Assembly: GCF_033439725.1 (NCBI RefSeq)
Contig: NW_026944385.1
Span: 4,869,001 to 4,933,000 of the forward strand
Length of the DNA: 64,000 nt
Source of the DNA: Neurospora tetraspora
Taxonomy: Eukaryota > Ascomycota > Sordariomycetes > Sordariales > Sordariaceae
Direction: 5' to 3'
Of the stretch, positions 1-13,451 are shown piece after piece; position 1 is the stretch's first letter, and each line of letters starts with the position of its first letter. A model generated the notes under the pieces. The model did no database searches and had not been told where the DNA came from. It saw nothing but the letters and a program-made list of their open reading frames with translations. A program made the position numbers and the translations under genes.

Positions 1-1000
1 TACTTTATATAATTTCCGAAAAGAAAGTAATTAGGTACTATTCTTTAGTATTTTTTTATAGTTGGGATAATATTCCCGTTAGGATTCCGTCGTTAGTATT
101 TGTTTCCATTTTCGTTTTGGTATTGTAGTATAAATATTTTAATAGTGGAGGTTCTACGAATAGTGTTTTAAATTTTTTAAAAGTAGTTTAATATTTATTA
201 ATTTATATAAATGTTTCTTCCTTTTGTATTAAGTTTGCAAGGGGATGCGCTATGCGATTATAGTTTTTAATGAATTTTCGGTAGAAGTTATAGAACCCTA
301 AGAAAGATTGGACTCTTTTTAAGTTAGAGAGTATAGCTTACTCCTTAATAACCTTTGTTTTTTTTAAATCGACGGAAATACTGTTTTGTCCTATAATAAA
401 TTTTAAGAATTTGGTCTTTATAATATAGAATTTATACTTCTTAAAGTCGGTTTAAAATTTAATGTTTTTTACTTAGTAAAAGACCTTTTTAATATAAGAA
501 TAGTAGTCCTCTAAAGTGTTAAAATAGATAATGATACCGTTATTGTAAATTGTATAAAGGGTTTTTAAATATTTACTTAGGACGGAATTAATGGAATTCT
601 AGAAATTAGCCAGGCTATTAGTAAGATTGAACGGTAGTACTTTGTATTTAAAAGCCTTTATACCGGTACGGAATATAGTTAATTCTTTGTTTTTTAGCTT
701 TATATGAATACGGTAGAATGCTTGTTAGATATTGATTTTTATCAATTATTATATTTTAATTATTTAAGCGAATATTTCTTCGATTAACGATAATAGGTAT
801 AGATCTTTTCGAGTGATAGCGTTGAACTTTTAGTAATTTACGGAGAAATGGAGACTTTTATTAACTCTTTGAATAAATAATATAAATATTATTTATAGGG
901 AGGAGTTTCCTTTAATAAATTCCTTTAATAGGTTTTCTAGAATATATTTACGTATAGTTTCTAATTCGTTAAAGGATATTTTATATAGAGGGCTATAACC
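1..1000 (-). mobile_element. Ty3/Gypsy LTR-retrotransposon fossil (reverse transcriptase/RNase H part), entering from the left edge
   Basis: On the minus strand at about 240-420 the sequence still reads like the Gypsy reverse transcriptase to RNase H junction: an ISVD-type segment followed by a QSFLGFxNFYRxFI-type motif and an IAxPL motif, in the order known for this family. The element runs leftward, so its integrase and 3' LTR would lie outside the window, and its upstream parts (protease, gag) would lie to the right, up to about 3.6 kb. It is heavily broken by RIP-type mutation and clearly dead. The right-hand limit of the element is uncertain. Confidence 0.7.
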
Positions 1001-3769
1001 GAATTCCTTTAGTCGGCGGCTTTTATTGAGTTCGACTTTATAATTGTACGGCTAATATTTAAGTAACGTATTTGAATTGTATTTACTATAGATTTCGATT
1101 TTGTTGTAGTATTTGGGAAGGACCGTTTAGAGGGTTTTATTATAGAATTCCTTTTCGTTGTAGGGGAAAGGTTTTTAAAGAGGATTGTTAATAATTCGTT
1201 TTATTAAATGAATTAGTTAATTTCCAAAATACTAGTCGAATAAGCAGTTTAGTTATTTTTTTAAATAGAATGTATAAAGAGATTTTTATTTAATATATAT
1301 ATTTAGGTAGGATAATATTTATATTAATCCGTACTATTGTATTTTAATTAGTAAGTATTTTAAGTGTCCGATCTCTATTTCCCTTTAGTAGGTTATCTTT
1401 AATAATAGAGTTTCCTAAATTTTAAAAATAATATTAGAAAGTAGATAAAGTTAATTTAATTACGTTCTATTTTATTTAAAGGGTTAGTTTTTTTAAAAAT
1501 TACGGTAGGGTTTTAGAGGAAATAATACGGGCGGACGTAATTTAATTTTCCTGTATTATTGTAGGTATATTAGAAATTAGTAGGTATAATAGGCCCCGTT
1601 TTAAATTTAGAAATTGAGACGGCTTCTAATTCTAAAAACCGTTTTTCGATATACTTTTAGTATTAACGGGTTTTATAATAGTATTAGTTGTGGATTTCTA
1701 AATTGAATTCTTTCTTATAATAGTCGGAAAATAGTTAATTTGTAAGGATAGGTTTGGAGAAGGTATATCCATTCGTAAGGCGGGGGGTGGTCTAGCTATT
1801 ATTTTTACTATTTATTTATCGTTTGTTTTTTTAAATTATTAATACGTTATAGTATTTTGCGTCTTTTTAATGTATAGGGTTGATTACGGAGGGGTAGCTT
1901 TAGATTTTAAAATATTTTAATTAGTTAGGGTCCGGGTTCTATTCTAAGGGATAGAATAGTCGGCGGCTTATATAATTTATTTAAATATTATAAAGGTCGA
2001 GCTATTTCTAGCCGATAATAATATTATATATTATATTAATTATAATAAAGTAGTTGAGCGGGGTAATTCGGTTTTAAATTTTTAAAGCAGTTCTAATAAT
2101 TTCTTTAATATTCTAATTTATTTTTCCTTGGTAATTATTGATCCCTCGAATTAGGAAATTACTTGTAAATCTTAATAATAATTGTTCTCTTAATTCTTTT
2201 ATAAAGACGGTACTAATAAATGAATAATTATTTATTCTTATATTAATTAAAGTATTAAATATAGATAAAAATATTCTATTATTAATTAAAGTATATTAAA
2301 TAAATAAAAGTTCTCTTCCTAAAAAAGTTATTAAATTAAATCCTTTTCTATATTTTTATTTATCCTTTTTTATTACTTTATAACTGATATTTCCTTTAGG
2401 AAGGAATTTAATTTACTTAGGGTAATTAATTTCTTTATTTATTAGTAGTTAGAACGGCGGCCGGGGCGGCTAGAACTTTATAAATGTTTAGGTCGGTAAT
2501 AAAATTTTTTAATCTTTCGATAGTTTCTTCTTTTTTAATAAGGAAATTCTTTAATTATTAGACTATAACGGGGGTAGTAGTACTATAGCGGTTAGTTAAA
2601 ATAGGGACTTAATCGTAAATAATTTTGAATTTAATATTTAACTAGGAAACGAGGTAATAAAATTCTAATACTTATTCCTTTTGTGCTATATGTATAATAG
2701 ATAGTAATTTAAATTCTTAGAATATAGATTAGGGGTTTCTACGGTATAGTTTAGTAAATTTCTTTTAGTTAAGTAGTTAGAAAACGGGAGGTCCGAGGGG
2801 AATAGTATTTGGAAGGGGGTATTAGGGATAGAGTTGCGGATGAATAATTTAGCGAATTCTTTCATTTTTTACTTTAAATTATTAATAATTTTATATTTGG
2901 TTAGGCGAATATTGAAGATTTTAATATTTTCGACTACTATTGTAATATATTAATTAAATAGGTCGAAAGATAGTTCGGGCTCATTATTATTATCCCCCGC
3001 TTTAATTATTACGTCGGCTAGTATTTTATTAGGTAATTTTAATTGATAATATATATGGTATAAGGATTTTTTACGAAGGATTATAGATTTATTGCAAGAG
3101 TGTTCTTTATTTAGGTAAAAACTATTATAGCGTTCTTTATTAAATTATACAGCCTTATAAGCGTTATTTTTAATAATAAGGTTGGGTTTACGCTTATTAT
3201 TAATAGTGATTTTCTTTTTAAGCATCAGTTTCATAATTATATTTTCCTTTTATTTAGGGTTAGGATTTAGAGAGTTAGAGCTTCGTTTTCTATTACTATT
3301 TCCGCCTTCCTTTTTAAAGAGGTAGTTATTGTCCGAAATATCGTTAGAAGTTTCTTTATAACGGTCGTTATTGTAGTTATTAGTCCATTCAGTACTTTTA
3401 TAATTACCAGCGCTATTACGTATTTGGCGTAGTAGTACTATTATATTATCATAATTATTTAGTTCCTCAAATTGTTATAATAAATCTTTTTAATTTCGTA
3501 TTCGGTTTGGGATTTAACTTTCCTAAGTAATTATTAGGTTAATCTAAAATAATACAAGGGTATAATATAGGTAAGTAGAAAGTAAAATTAAAATTCTATT
3601 TATAATAGAAGATTTTAGATGGGGAAAACAAAAGAGGAAGAGAATTAAGTATAAGTATATATACTTAAATAAATACCTTAGTTATATAAGCAATAACGGG
3701 ACCTATATACGGGTCGCTATTAGCCAATCCCTTTACTCGCATCTCCTTTACTTATATAGTAAACCCTAT

Positions 3770-3925
3770 ACGTACTAGAATCTACCTTGCAACTAGTCTT
3801 GGTATAGCTAATTGAATAGCTCGCATCCCCTGGACTGTACTATGCCCAGAATCCTCCATGTACCTCATTCCAGTAGCCACCTCGTGCATGGCATCCAGAC
3901 CCAGTCCGCCAGTGCCGTTACATTA
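3770..3925. other. GC-normal island between two RIP-type relics
   Basis: About 155 bp of ordinary base composition, with CA and TG present at normal frequency, are enclosed in the AT-rich block. I see no gene in it. The right edge ends in a GTTACA-type terminus at about 3920-3925, immediately followed by AT-rich sequence. This could be a unique spacer between two insertions or a retroelement end that escaped mutation. Confidence 0.5.
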
Positions 3926-3929
3926 ATTA

Positions 3930-5800
3930 AACGTTATAATTTAACTTAAATATTTTTTATATCCTAAATCCCCTAAATATTATTCCCAACGCCTTATTAA
4001 AATTACTTATTACCGAACTAATTAATAATAATAATACTTCTCATAAATTTATTAATATTTAATCCTATTTTAACTATTTCAAAAGTTTTACCGCCTTTTC
4101 TTTCTTATACATAAAAATTTCTCTAAATATTCGGACTTTTTACCAATTATCGCTCTTACTTTTTAACAATAATTAATTAAAATATACCCTTCAAACTTTA
4201 AATATAGTAAAATTCTCTAATTAATTAAAAAGGCTAACGTTCTAGACTATTTCTATATACGCCGCTCCAATAAATACCCTAATTTGCCTACTAATCCTTA
4301 CCTATTCGAAATAAAAAATTTTTACAACATTAATTATTAAAACGAACGATACTTTTATATCCTTCGCTTATATATATAAAAATACTAGAATTAATATATA
4401 ATAAAAAGTATTATTTCAATATTGATAAAAAAATAGACAATTTATTTTAATTTTATATATAACGCAAAATATAAATAATTCGGGAATACATTAAATACTA
4501 CAAAATATATTACTAAAATTAACGCAATCAATAACCAATTCTCAACGAATTTATACTTATTCGAATATTCTCGTACCCGTTTTATATAATTACTATAAAC
4601 CTTATTATTAATATACTAACTATTAAGTCTACTAATACTATATAATCTATCCTTAACTTTAATAAATTTAATATAATATATAATATTACTTATAAATTTA
4701 ATAAAAAAGTACTATTATTAATAAATTACTCAACCTATATCGTACGTAAATAAGCCAAAATCCCATTCTAAATTATATATTGCTATAATTAGGATTTACT
4801 AATTACTATTATTAATAATCGTAATTCCAAATCCGTTTCCGGCATTTAGCACAATATTTTCAAAGCTTTAATTATTAATTTACTTTTCTTTACAATTTAT
4901 TATACCTAAATTAATGTATAATCGGAACGTATTAACTAAATAATAGAAATAGCAATCTATATATAATATACTACTAATACTCTTCCTTAAATATTAATAT
5001 TAATAATCTTATAATATAATTTAAATAATACTATCCAATCTATAATCGGACTATTACCTAACGAGTTAGTATATAAATTTAAATTTTAAGCTATATTTAA
5101 TCTTCTCGTCCTAAATATAAAAAAGGCATCGACTACAAAATTATTAATTTCACTACATTAAAAATATTAATTTAAAATAGCCGAACTTATTAATAGGGCT
5201 AATATAATTACTAAAGAACGTTATAATGCTAAATATTCTCCAATTACGTTCGAAATTAAAAACAAAATTTATCTACAACTAAATAAAGGTTATCATTTAC
5301 CCAATAACCTAAAGAAAAAATAATTCATAAATTGTATAAGTTCTTATAAAATTTTCAAACAAATTAACCTTCTAGCTTATAGGTTTAATTTACCCAACAA
5401 TTAACGTACGTATCCAATTATTTCAATAACTTATTTTTATAAGCCCGCCTAAAGTCCGGATCCCTTCAACCGTAAAGTATCGCCTCTTAAACCTATAAAA
5501 ATTAACAATTAAAAGGAATAGGAAATCGAAAATTTAGTAGCTAGAAATTAGGGTCTATCGGATATTAAGTATTTTAGTAAATGAATTAGATATTAGGATA
5601 AGAATAATATATAAGAACTATATACCGAATTTATAAGGAATTTGAAGGAAAAAGTAAAAGAATTTGATATAAAGTACCTATTAGAATTTCCGTTTTAAAG
5701 CACTCGTCAAAAAGTAATTTAATATATTAATTATTAAAATAGGCAATTATAAATTAAATTTAGTAAAAATATTAAACATCTGTTAATAATACAGGGGGAA
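3930..5800 (+). mobile_element. Chromodomain-bearing Ty3/Gypsy (chromovirus) fossil: integrase, chromodomain, polypurine tract
   Basis: On the plus strand the residual reading resembles a Gypsy integrase core at about 4690-5000 (DRxSKF-like and ERIN-like motifs). A GKxYLxL/LAYRFxLP integrase C-terminal segment lies at about 5240-5400, followed by DPFNR and then a chromodomain at about 5515-5710 (EIENL...KYF.K...Y.D..N pattern). A purine-rich tract near 5788-5802 (GGGGGAAAAAA) sits where the polypurine tract before a 3' LTR is expected. The order integrase-chromodomain-PPT is that of chromoviruses. The copy is 5'-truncated or merged with the GC-normal island, is broken many times by RIP-type change, and is dead. 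Confidence 0.75.
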
Positions 5801-8585
5801 AAAACGAATATTTCTTTTAATAAACTTTCCTCGTTTTTACTTTCTTTAATTTTCGTTTTTAACTTATTAAAATTTCTAAAATATTATTCAATTAAATTCC
5901 CGGTTTTAATAAAATTATTAATTAATATTGTCAATTTATAATATACTGCATTATTTTCACAATTCTATCGTTCTTTTTTCTATTTTATTCTAATAAAATA
6001 ATAGTAGTACGTAAAATTGCTAAAGTATAAGTAAATATAATGGTATAGGTTAAATAATTCTCCCGGTAAATATTTAGGAATATAATTTCGAATAGAATCG
6101 AAAAATATTAATACATATATAACTTTTTATATAATTCAAAATCCTTCTTTCCTTCCAAAATTTCTTTTCTACTTTATTAACCTCATTATAATTTACCCTA
6201 TCCTTACAATCCCCCTTATTCGCCAAACCTATCCCTCTACCTATTACTTATTATATTACTTATTAATATAGAGGATATTAAAATACCTTTAACACCTCTT
6301 AACAACGAGCCTATAAACGGTCTCAATAATTAAATTAATAATAATAGCGACCCTAATAATAACCTTCGTACCTTATCGCAAAATCGCTTACTAACTCCGT
6401 TTATTTTAGAATTAAACTAACGTTTCCCGGCGCTAATATTTATAATAAAGTACTCTAATCGCTATATTATAGTTAATTATACTTATAAATTTATTAATTT
6501 TAGTACTAATAATTTATATATTATAATCCTCAATTCTATTACTTATCGTATTATTAATATAAGTATCGAATATTTATACAATTTCTTTTAATATATTCGC
6601 CTTCAATATATTATTAACCATTTTACCGATTTACGTAACTTTACCGGCCCCTATAATTTATTTAACCGTTACCCTAATACTAAATCTTACGTATTAAATA
6701 GTATTTTAATTATTAATAATAAAAAGGCTAATAACGGCCACTATTATATACCCTTTATAATAATTAATTACCTTTTTATATTTTATAATATACAGTCGAT
6801 TACACCAACGTTCAGATTAACCTCGACCAAACAATTTTACAAGCCTTAAATGGTAATTTATATCATTTTATATTAATTATATTATTAATACTAATCTTCA
6901 AAGACTTTATTCCTAATAATAAATTTAATAATTAGTAAAACTCAATTACTACCCTATTCGGCTATTCTAATATTCGTATATAGTTTTCGTACTCGGAAAA
7001 AACTTTCGAGTTTATTCTAACCGTTCCTATCGTTCATAGTAATTTTACCTTTTATTATAATTAAATAGAGGAAATCCACTATATTTTATATATAATTTAA
7101 TATTACATTTATTTTAGTAATATTATTTTAAAACCTATTAACCTTATAAGCCGCTTTATTACTTTTAACGGTTATAATCTTTTAGAAATTTAAGAATAAC
7201 GCGAATTAAATTTCTTAATTAATAACGCTATCGCTATCCTACGCCCAATTCCTATAATAATTATTCCGACTATCCTTTCTAATAAATCTAACGCTAAAAT
7301 AACACTTAAAAAAGCGCGTAAAATTATATTATATATTATTTAATCGCGTAATAATATTAATATTTATAATAAAGCTAATAGTAAAAGTAAATCCTACCTA
7401 TCCTTCGAAAACGTAATTAGTATATTCAATCAAAATTGTTAGGGTTTAAATATTGAAATTAATTATTACTTACGTATAAATATTAAGAAAGTTATTAAAA
7501 TATACAAAATAAATACCAATAATTATAGGAAGGAATTTATAAATATATATAACTTTTTATAAAGTAAATTAGTATATAATATCAAAAGCGCTCTTGATAG
7601 CGTTCTAAAAAAACGTAATAATAATAACCCCGCCTTTATTAATAAAATCCTATTAAAAGCTACTTTATTAGCTATCTAATACCTTAATTATAATACTAAT
7701 TTACCCGAATAAATGAGTAATTTACTAAATTACTTAAACTACCTATATTATATTTAAATAGCCCTAGCCAAATTTATTATAAATAAGTTTCCTATATATA
7801 AAATTGAAATCGTTTATAAAATAGAAATTATTAAGGAAGTCCCGATTACCGTTAGAATAAATAACCTAAATACTAATCCTAATATCGTCGCTACCGCCCT
7901 CGAAAAATATAAGAGTTTTTTAAAAAAATTCTAACCTCTACTAAGGAAAAGTAGTAGAGTAATTAAAAGTAGAATTATCGGATATACGCCGAAAACTTAT
8001 CGAATTCTAACAACTTTATATCCGCTACATTATTTTATTAACATTTACTATACGTATACACTATACTAATATTATACTTAATATTATTCCTTTTCCTATC
8101 GTTCGTTCTAACAATGTATTATTTCGTAATATACTTAATTTTATTAATATAATAAATAAATTCGGTACTATAACTACTTATTCTATTAATTGCTTCAATA
8201 CTATACCAATTACTTACTCTCTATATCTTAATAGTATTATAGAAAATTAAAGGTAGGATAATTCTCTATTGAATCGTAAGTATATACGTTAAGATCTTCC
8301 TAAGTTTAATAAAAATAATTTTAAGGATAATGACAACGTTAATACTCGTTCGTCTCATTATAATTATTACTAAGGATTTCCACCGTCCTTACTATTTACG
8401 CTATTTACTTACTATCTTTCGGTTTTTATATTAGAATATTTTAATTATTAGAAATAGTTATCGGTAATTAAATGTTATATAGGATATAAAAAGGATAATT
8501 TATTAATAGTAAGGAAAGCGATAATTCTCATTTTCTATTTTATACTTAATAATAATTTTAGTAGATAATAAACACTTTTTTCCTT

Positions 8586-8650
8586 TCATTAAAGGGGAGA
8601 TATTATAGGATATTCTAGGTAGGTACCTAAATACTCTATTCTATTTTAAT
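8586..8650 (+). mobile_element. Candidate polypurine tract and LTR start of another dead LTR element
   Basis: A purine run AAAGGGGAGA at 8591-8600 is followed directly by a TATTATAGGA segment, which would be a mutated TG-type LTR start. A short palindrome TAGGTAGGTACCTA follows at about 8616-8629. The body of this element would lie to the left (about 6.2-8.6 kb), but I could not recognise its coding parts. Confidence 0.3.
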
Positions 8651-10520
8651 ATATACTCTATTGAACGTAACATTATTTTATTGAGTAGGATATATTATAT
8701 AAGAATATTCTCCCTATTAACCTTCGTTAAAATTAATTAAATTATCAATTTATATTATATTAACCTAACGTTTATTTTACTTATACTCTATAAAATCGTA
8801 TACGAGGTCCTAGGTTAAGGCTTTCGATAGTACTTATATTTAATTTCCTTTAATAAGATTATTATTAACCGTTACATATTATTGTTCTATCCAATAACTA
8901 GTTGCTTACTTTATCATTCTATGTTAGCATTACTTGTGAAGCATCACTTTGCGTAATAGTTTTAAATTATGATTATACTAGTATTATACCCTTCGATAGG
9001 AATCCGCTTATTTCTAGCCTATATATAATTACTAATATTTAATAGGGTAAAGTCTTTAAACTGATTAATTTTATTAAAAATATATATTATTATACTTAAA
9101 TTAAAGATTATAGAATCTTTTAATAAGTATATAACGCCGCGTTTCGTTATAAGTATTAAAAAATTACTTTTACCTACCCGGCATTTATAGAATTAATTAT
9201 TTTAATCTTCGTCGTCTTACTACGTTCGTAAATAATTAACAGCCTCTTTAAATATTTTATCCTTTTTTAAATTAATGAACGCGCGCTTTTTAATAATAAA
9301 ACTTTCGACTTAGCGTTTATAAACTAACTATAATTTAATATAGTAATATTTATTTAAATTATAGCCCGGTTACTTATAGAGTTTATACGGGGATCGTTAC
9401 AATCGTTTATTCGTTAGTAGGGACGAGGAAGAAGTACGCTTATTTTTATTAATATTTTTCCTAAATTTATTATTCTTACTTATAACCTTTCCCCGTTCCT
9501 TTATTTCCGAGCTAGGGTTTTATTCGTTACTAGGAACATTTTCCTTAATAGGTTTACTATTTAATATAATTGCGAACGTAATACTTTTAAATAAGGGGGC
9601 GTAACCTTTTCCTTAAGTAATATTCGCTATTATTACTTTATAAAAATTTTTAATTATAGTACGGAAAGAGATTTTAAAATTAAGGTTTCTCTCAATCTCT
9701 TTATTATATTAAAATTAGTAATTATTTACGTAGGTAATATAAGGACTTAATTTTATAATTATATAGAATTTTAGGAACTATAAATTTAGATTATTTATTT
9801 TAATAATTCCTCTAATAATATAGAAAGCTATAGTTAATTCCTAATAAAAGGTCTAATTATACTAATTACGGTTAGCTTTATTAGGGGGTTTGAAAATATT
9901 AATAAATTTAGCCCGAGCGAACTTTTTTACTTTACAGTCGTTAAAAGCAATAGATTTATTAAAATTATTATACTACTTATATAAATTAATACATTTAATA
10001 AAATTAATCTCCCGGTAATTATTTTTAATAATTTTAAATATTTAATAATTTAATATAATTTTCTTAGTACCTAAGTTAGAAAAGGTCTTAACCTTTACAT
10101 GCCAATCCGACTTTTCAATTATATAATTATAGTAATCACGCTTATAATAAGAGTTGTAAAATTTAGTAGTAGTAAATAGGGTAAATTCTTTATCCTTTTA
10201 ATTTTCTTAATCTCTTTAATTGGGACTTCTCCTTAATAGTTGGCGATATTAGGCTTTATAGGCTTAGTTAGCTAGAGTATATAGTTATTGGGATCGATAT
10301 ACTTTTAGAGATTAAGGTTTTAGGCTATAGAGATAAAAGTATCTTCCTAGGCCGGCTAATACTTAGGGCTATTGAGAATAATACTATTAATTTTAATTAT
10401 AGATATTATTGGTAGTCGTTTAGTCAGTTGTCATTATTGGCGATAGTTTCAACGGTTAAATTAATAAAATTCTTAATTGTAATATTATAGGTAATAATCG
10501 ATATAGGTTTAACGTAGCTT

Positions 10521-11469
10521 GATTGTGTGTATGTGTGTAAGATTGGCTCTGCAGACTCGAAGCTCTGGCATCTGGATAAATCCCGTATATCCCAACCCAA
10601 CTGGGCATGTGCACGCCCAGTGGATCCCCTGGCCTCTAACAGTTTCTTGGCTTGATACTTGGCTTCGACAGTACATGTACCGAATATGAAGCGTACTATC
10701 TAGTACCTCTACACATCCTCAATAAGACTAAATGAGTTAGAATAACGTCATGTCGTCTTGGAGAATGGACGGAAAAGTGTATATCGAAGACAAAAGCCAA
10801 TGTAAATGGAAGTACGGAGTCTTTTTCTTGAGTGTTTTAAGGGGGTGTACTTGAAGGGCGTACCTGGGGAGTTTTTGGGCGTGCGTGGAGTGTACCCCTC
10901 TCCAGACGCGTAGAAAGTTGAAGCTTCTTGTTTTCCCAAAAGCAACACAACAAAGAAGGGACCCTGAGTTGTAACAAGGCCTGTCTAGGAGACAATACTT
11001 GTAAAGAAAACAAGAATTGTTTTTCAAACATGGATTGTCTCCTAAGCCCCTAGAAGTTAAAAGTATAGGGTATAACCTTCTATACTTTAGTGGGCTTTTC
11101 AAGGACTACTAAGGTGAAGGTCGGCATTGTCGGAATAGCTTCAAAAAATTGGTCACGAACAGGAATCGAATGGAGCATGTCACGAGTACGAAGAAATGAA
11201 GAACTACTTCAAGAACCGCTTGGCCACTAAGCCAATTGGTTGTTTCTGAAGGAAAAGGCTGGTTCTTTCCGTTGATAAAGGGGATGTTGGAGGTTGGGGG
11301 AAGGTAGGACTTTGAGACTTTGAGACTTTGAGAAATTTCAAATTTCGGACCCGACCCAACTCCAAAAACAAATCCACTAAATTACAGCGCTTATCCCCTG
11401 AAAGAAACATGGCTTGTCTAGAAAACAAGCCATGTTACAAAACGCATTTTCCCACTACGGTAGAGACAA
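10521..11469. other. Intergenic, repeat-rich border of the gene island
   Basis: No supported gene. It holds a dyad of AGGAGACAAT near 10988 with its complement near 11034, three tandem copies of the 8-mer GACTTTGA at 11308-11331, and a perfect 12-bp hairpin just before the monooxygenase stop (separate entry). Several overlapping open frames of up to 121 codons exist, but they have no recognisable protein character. Confidence 0.6.
11406..11436. repeat. Perfect 12-bp inverted repeat downstream of the Baeyer-Villiger monooxygenase gene
   Basis: AACATGGCTTGT and its exact complement ACAAGCCATGTT are separated by a 7-nt loop. It lies 34 bp beyond the stop codon of the minus-strand gene, so it would fall in its 3' UTR or 3'-end region. 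It may be an RNA hairpin, a protein-binding dyad or a fragment of a degenerate foldback repeat; function is unknown. Confidence 0.6.
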
Positions 11470-13451
11470 TCATGGCAAATTCCACCAACTCTCATGCACA
11501 TCCCTCAACTCCACCTTCTCCCCCGGCCTCCTCAAGTACGGCGTCATATCCGACTGCGGATCCGCCTCCCTGCTCGTCCACCCATTACCCAAGTACCACT
11601 GAAACCTATTTCCCGTCTCCCCGAGATACTCATACTCCCAATCCTCCCACCTGGGATTCTGCCTCACCGCCGTCAAATGCCCCGCTGACCCGGGCCAAAT
11701 ACCGTGAATCCTCGCCCCCGGCCGTCCGCCGTTGTACCAAGAGCTGCAGTTGTCTGTCAAGACTGTGCTGGAAAAGAATGCGTCCGAGTACTCGACGAAA
11801 TCATCCGCTGCTTTTCTAGAAGGGACAATGCTCTTGATGCCCTCCCTCCCCACCTTCCGTAGGATCTTCGCCAGCAGCGTAAGCTGCGTCTCAGTGCTGT
11901 GCGGGACAGTTCCGCTCGGTCCCGTACCGTGCGGTCCCTGAAGGAAGAACAGGTTCGGAAAGCCGGGCGTGGCCACGCCGAGGTAGGTGTAGGGAAAGCC
12001 GTGGTGCTCGTCGCTCTTGCCTTTGAGCTCAGGATTCCACGCATCCTGGAGGTTCTTGCCCTTCGCAACGACGGGGAAGGGGATAACCTGCGAGACGTTG
12101 GCGCCCGTGGCGCAGAAGATGGCGTCCACCTTACGCTCAACGCCGTCCTCGGTTTCGATGCCGGTTTCAGTGAAGCGACGGATGCGTGTGCGGATGTACT
12201 CCACGTTGGGCTCGGAGATGGCTTCGAGGTAGCCGGGGCCGGGCGTCAAGCGGCGGCAGTTGGGAGAAAAGTCGGGGGCGATGTGCTCGATTAGCTCGGG
12301 CTTCTTGGCGAGCCGCTCGTGCATGATTTGCGTGAAGCGCTCGCGAAGCTCGGTGCTATCTTTGCTGCCGCGGAAGAAGGCATTGAAGCGGCGCCAGTAA
12401 TTGTCTTCCATATCCTTGCGGAACTTCAGGTAGGCGTCTGGGTCGGACTTGAACAGGGCGATCTGCTCCTCTGAGTAGGGCTGGGGTCCTGCTTGCCGTA
12501 CGTCGCCGGCCCAGGAGGCAGCAATCCAGGTAGGGTTTCGAGCGTAGTGGTCCAGCCGCGCTACGGAGGGTTGGAGGTTCGCGACGAGTTGTATACCGCT
12601 GGCGCCGTTGCCGATGACGGCTACGGCCTTGCCGGATGGATCGAAGGATGAATCCCAGTGTGAGGCATGTCGGAGGATGCCCTTGTAGTCAGCGATGCCG
12701 GGGTAGTCGGGAAGCTTCCAGGCGTTGAACCGACCGATGGCAGTGATGACGCTGTCGGCTTTTTCGGTGGTTGTCTCGCCGGTTTGAAGGTTCTTGATGG
12801 TTACCTCCCAGACGGACTCGGAGTCGTTCCAGTTCAGGCCTTCGACTTTGGTGTGGAAGCGTGCGTACTGGTAGACATTGTACTTCTTTGCTACACCTTG
12901 CCAGTAGTCACGGATCTCGGCGCCGCCAGCGAATTGGTCGCTCCAGTCAAGCTTGGGCTCAAAGGTTGACTGGTAGACGTGCGAAGGGATGTCACATCGC
13001 ACTCCGGGGTAGACATTTTCGAGCCAAGTACCTCCCTGGTACAGTGTAAGCAGAAGAGCTCAAGGTAAGTAAAGGAATTACTCACAAAGTCATGGTTCTT
13101 CTCATATATAGTCAACTTGATATTGGGGACCTTGGCCGGAAGCAGAACACCAGCAAGAATGCCAGAAAGACCACCACCGATCACAGCAACCCGGACTTCT
13201 CGTGGTTGATCAATGAACCTGTTGACAATGCTGATGCGAGACTTGGGGTACCCCGGATGTGGCTCAAAAGGGATGAAGTTGTACTGAGGTTGAGAGCTGA
13301 CTGAGGTCTCTGGTGTGCCCGGAGTGCTGGCCTCACTTGTGCTTGGTGATGAGAAAGTGACGACTTCTTGTTCTGCCACCGAGAGTTCGCCCAGCTTTTC
13401 GACTACCGGTACGACCTCACCGTTCACGTTCGCTTCTGTTGTTGTTGCCAT
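11470..13451 (-). CDS. Baeyer-Villiger-type FAD/NADPH monooxygenase
   Basis: Two exons, 13451-13086 and 13035-11470, joined across a 50-nt GTGAGT...CAG intron (13036-13085), give 643 residues. The ATG at 13451 begins MATTTEANVN; an upstream in-frame methionine exists but precedes low-complexity sequence. Family features seen: a first dinucleotide fold VIGGGLSG (residues 90-97, FAD), a GGTW motif directly after the splice, the Baeyer-Villiger fingerprint Y239-x-G241-x3-H245-x3-W249, then a second fold VIGNGASG (NADPH) at about 262-269. Such enzymes insert oxygen next to a ketone, giving an ester or lactone, and some oxidise sulphur. The N-terminal ~55 residues are Ser/Thr/Pro-rich and probably disordered. 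The gene is divergent to a Dal5-type permease. The substrate cannot be inferred; the class call is firm. Confidence 0.92.

Larger units (their letters stand above)
1..10520. repeat. AT-rich, RIP-type block of degenerate retroelements (left)
   Basis: The block is extremely AT-rich and stop-dense, with no open frame worth calling. TA dinucleotides are in large excess while CA and TG are scarce: the first 60 bases hold about a dozen TA and no CA or TG. This is the known footprint of repeat-induced point mutation in Sordariomycetes. Recognisable fragments of Ty3/Gypsy polyproteins occur on both strands (separate entries). Composition switches to normal at about 10500-10530. The parts at roughly 1000-3770, 5800-8590 and 8650-10500 also look like retroelement relics, but I could not assign them to a family with confidence. 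Confidence 0.9.

Noticed and set aside
10737-11102. A 121-codon minus-strand frame at the island border
   Set aside because: Overlapping frames in the same DNA look alike in quality and the region is repeat-derived; no protein signature.
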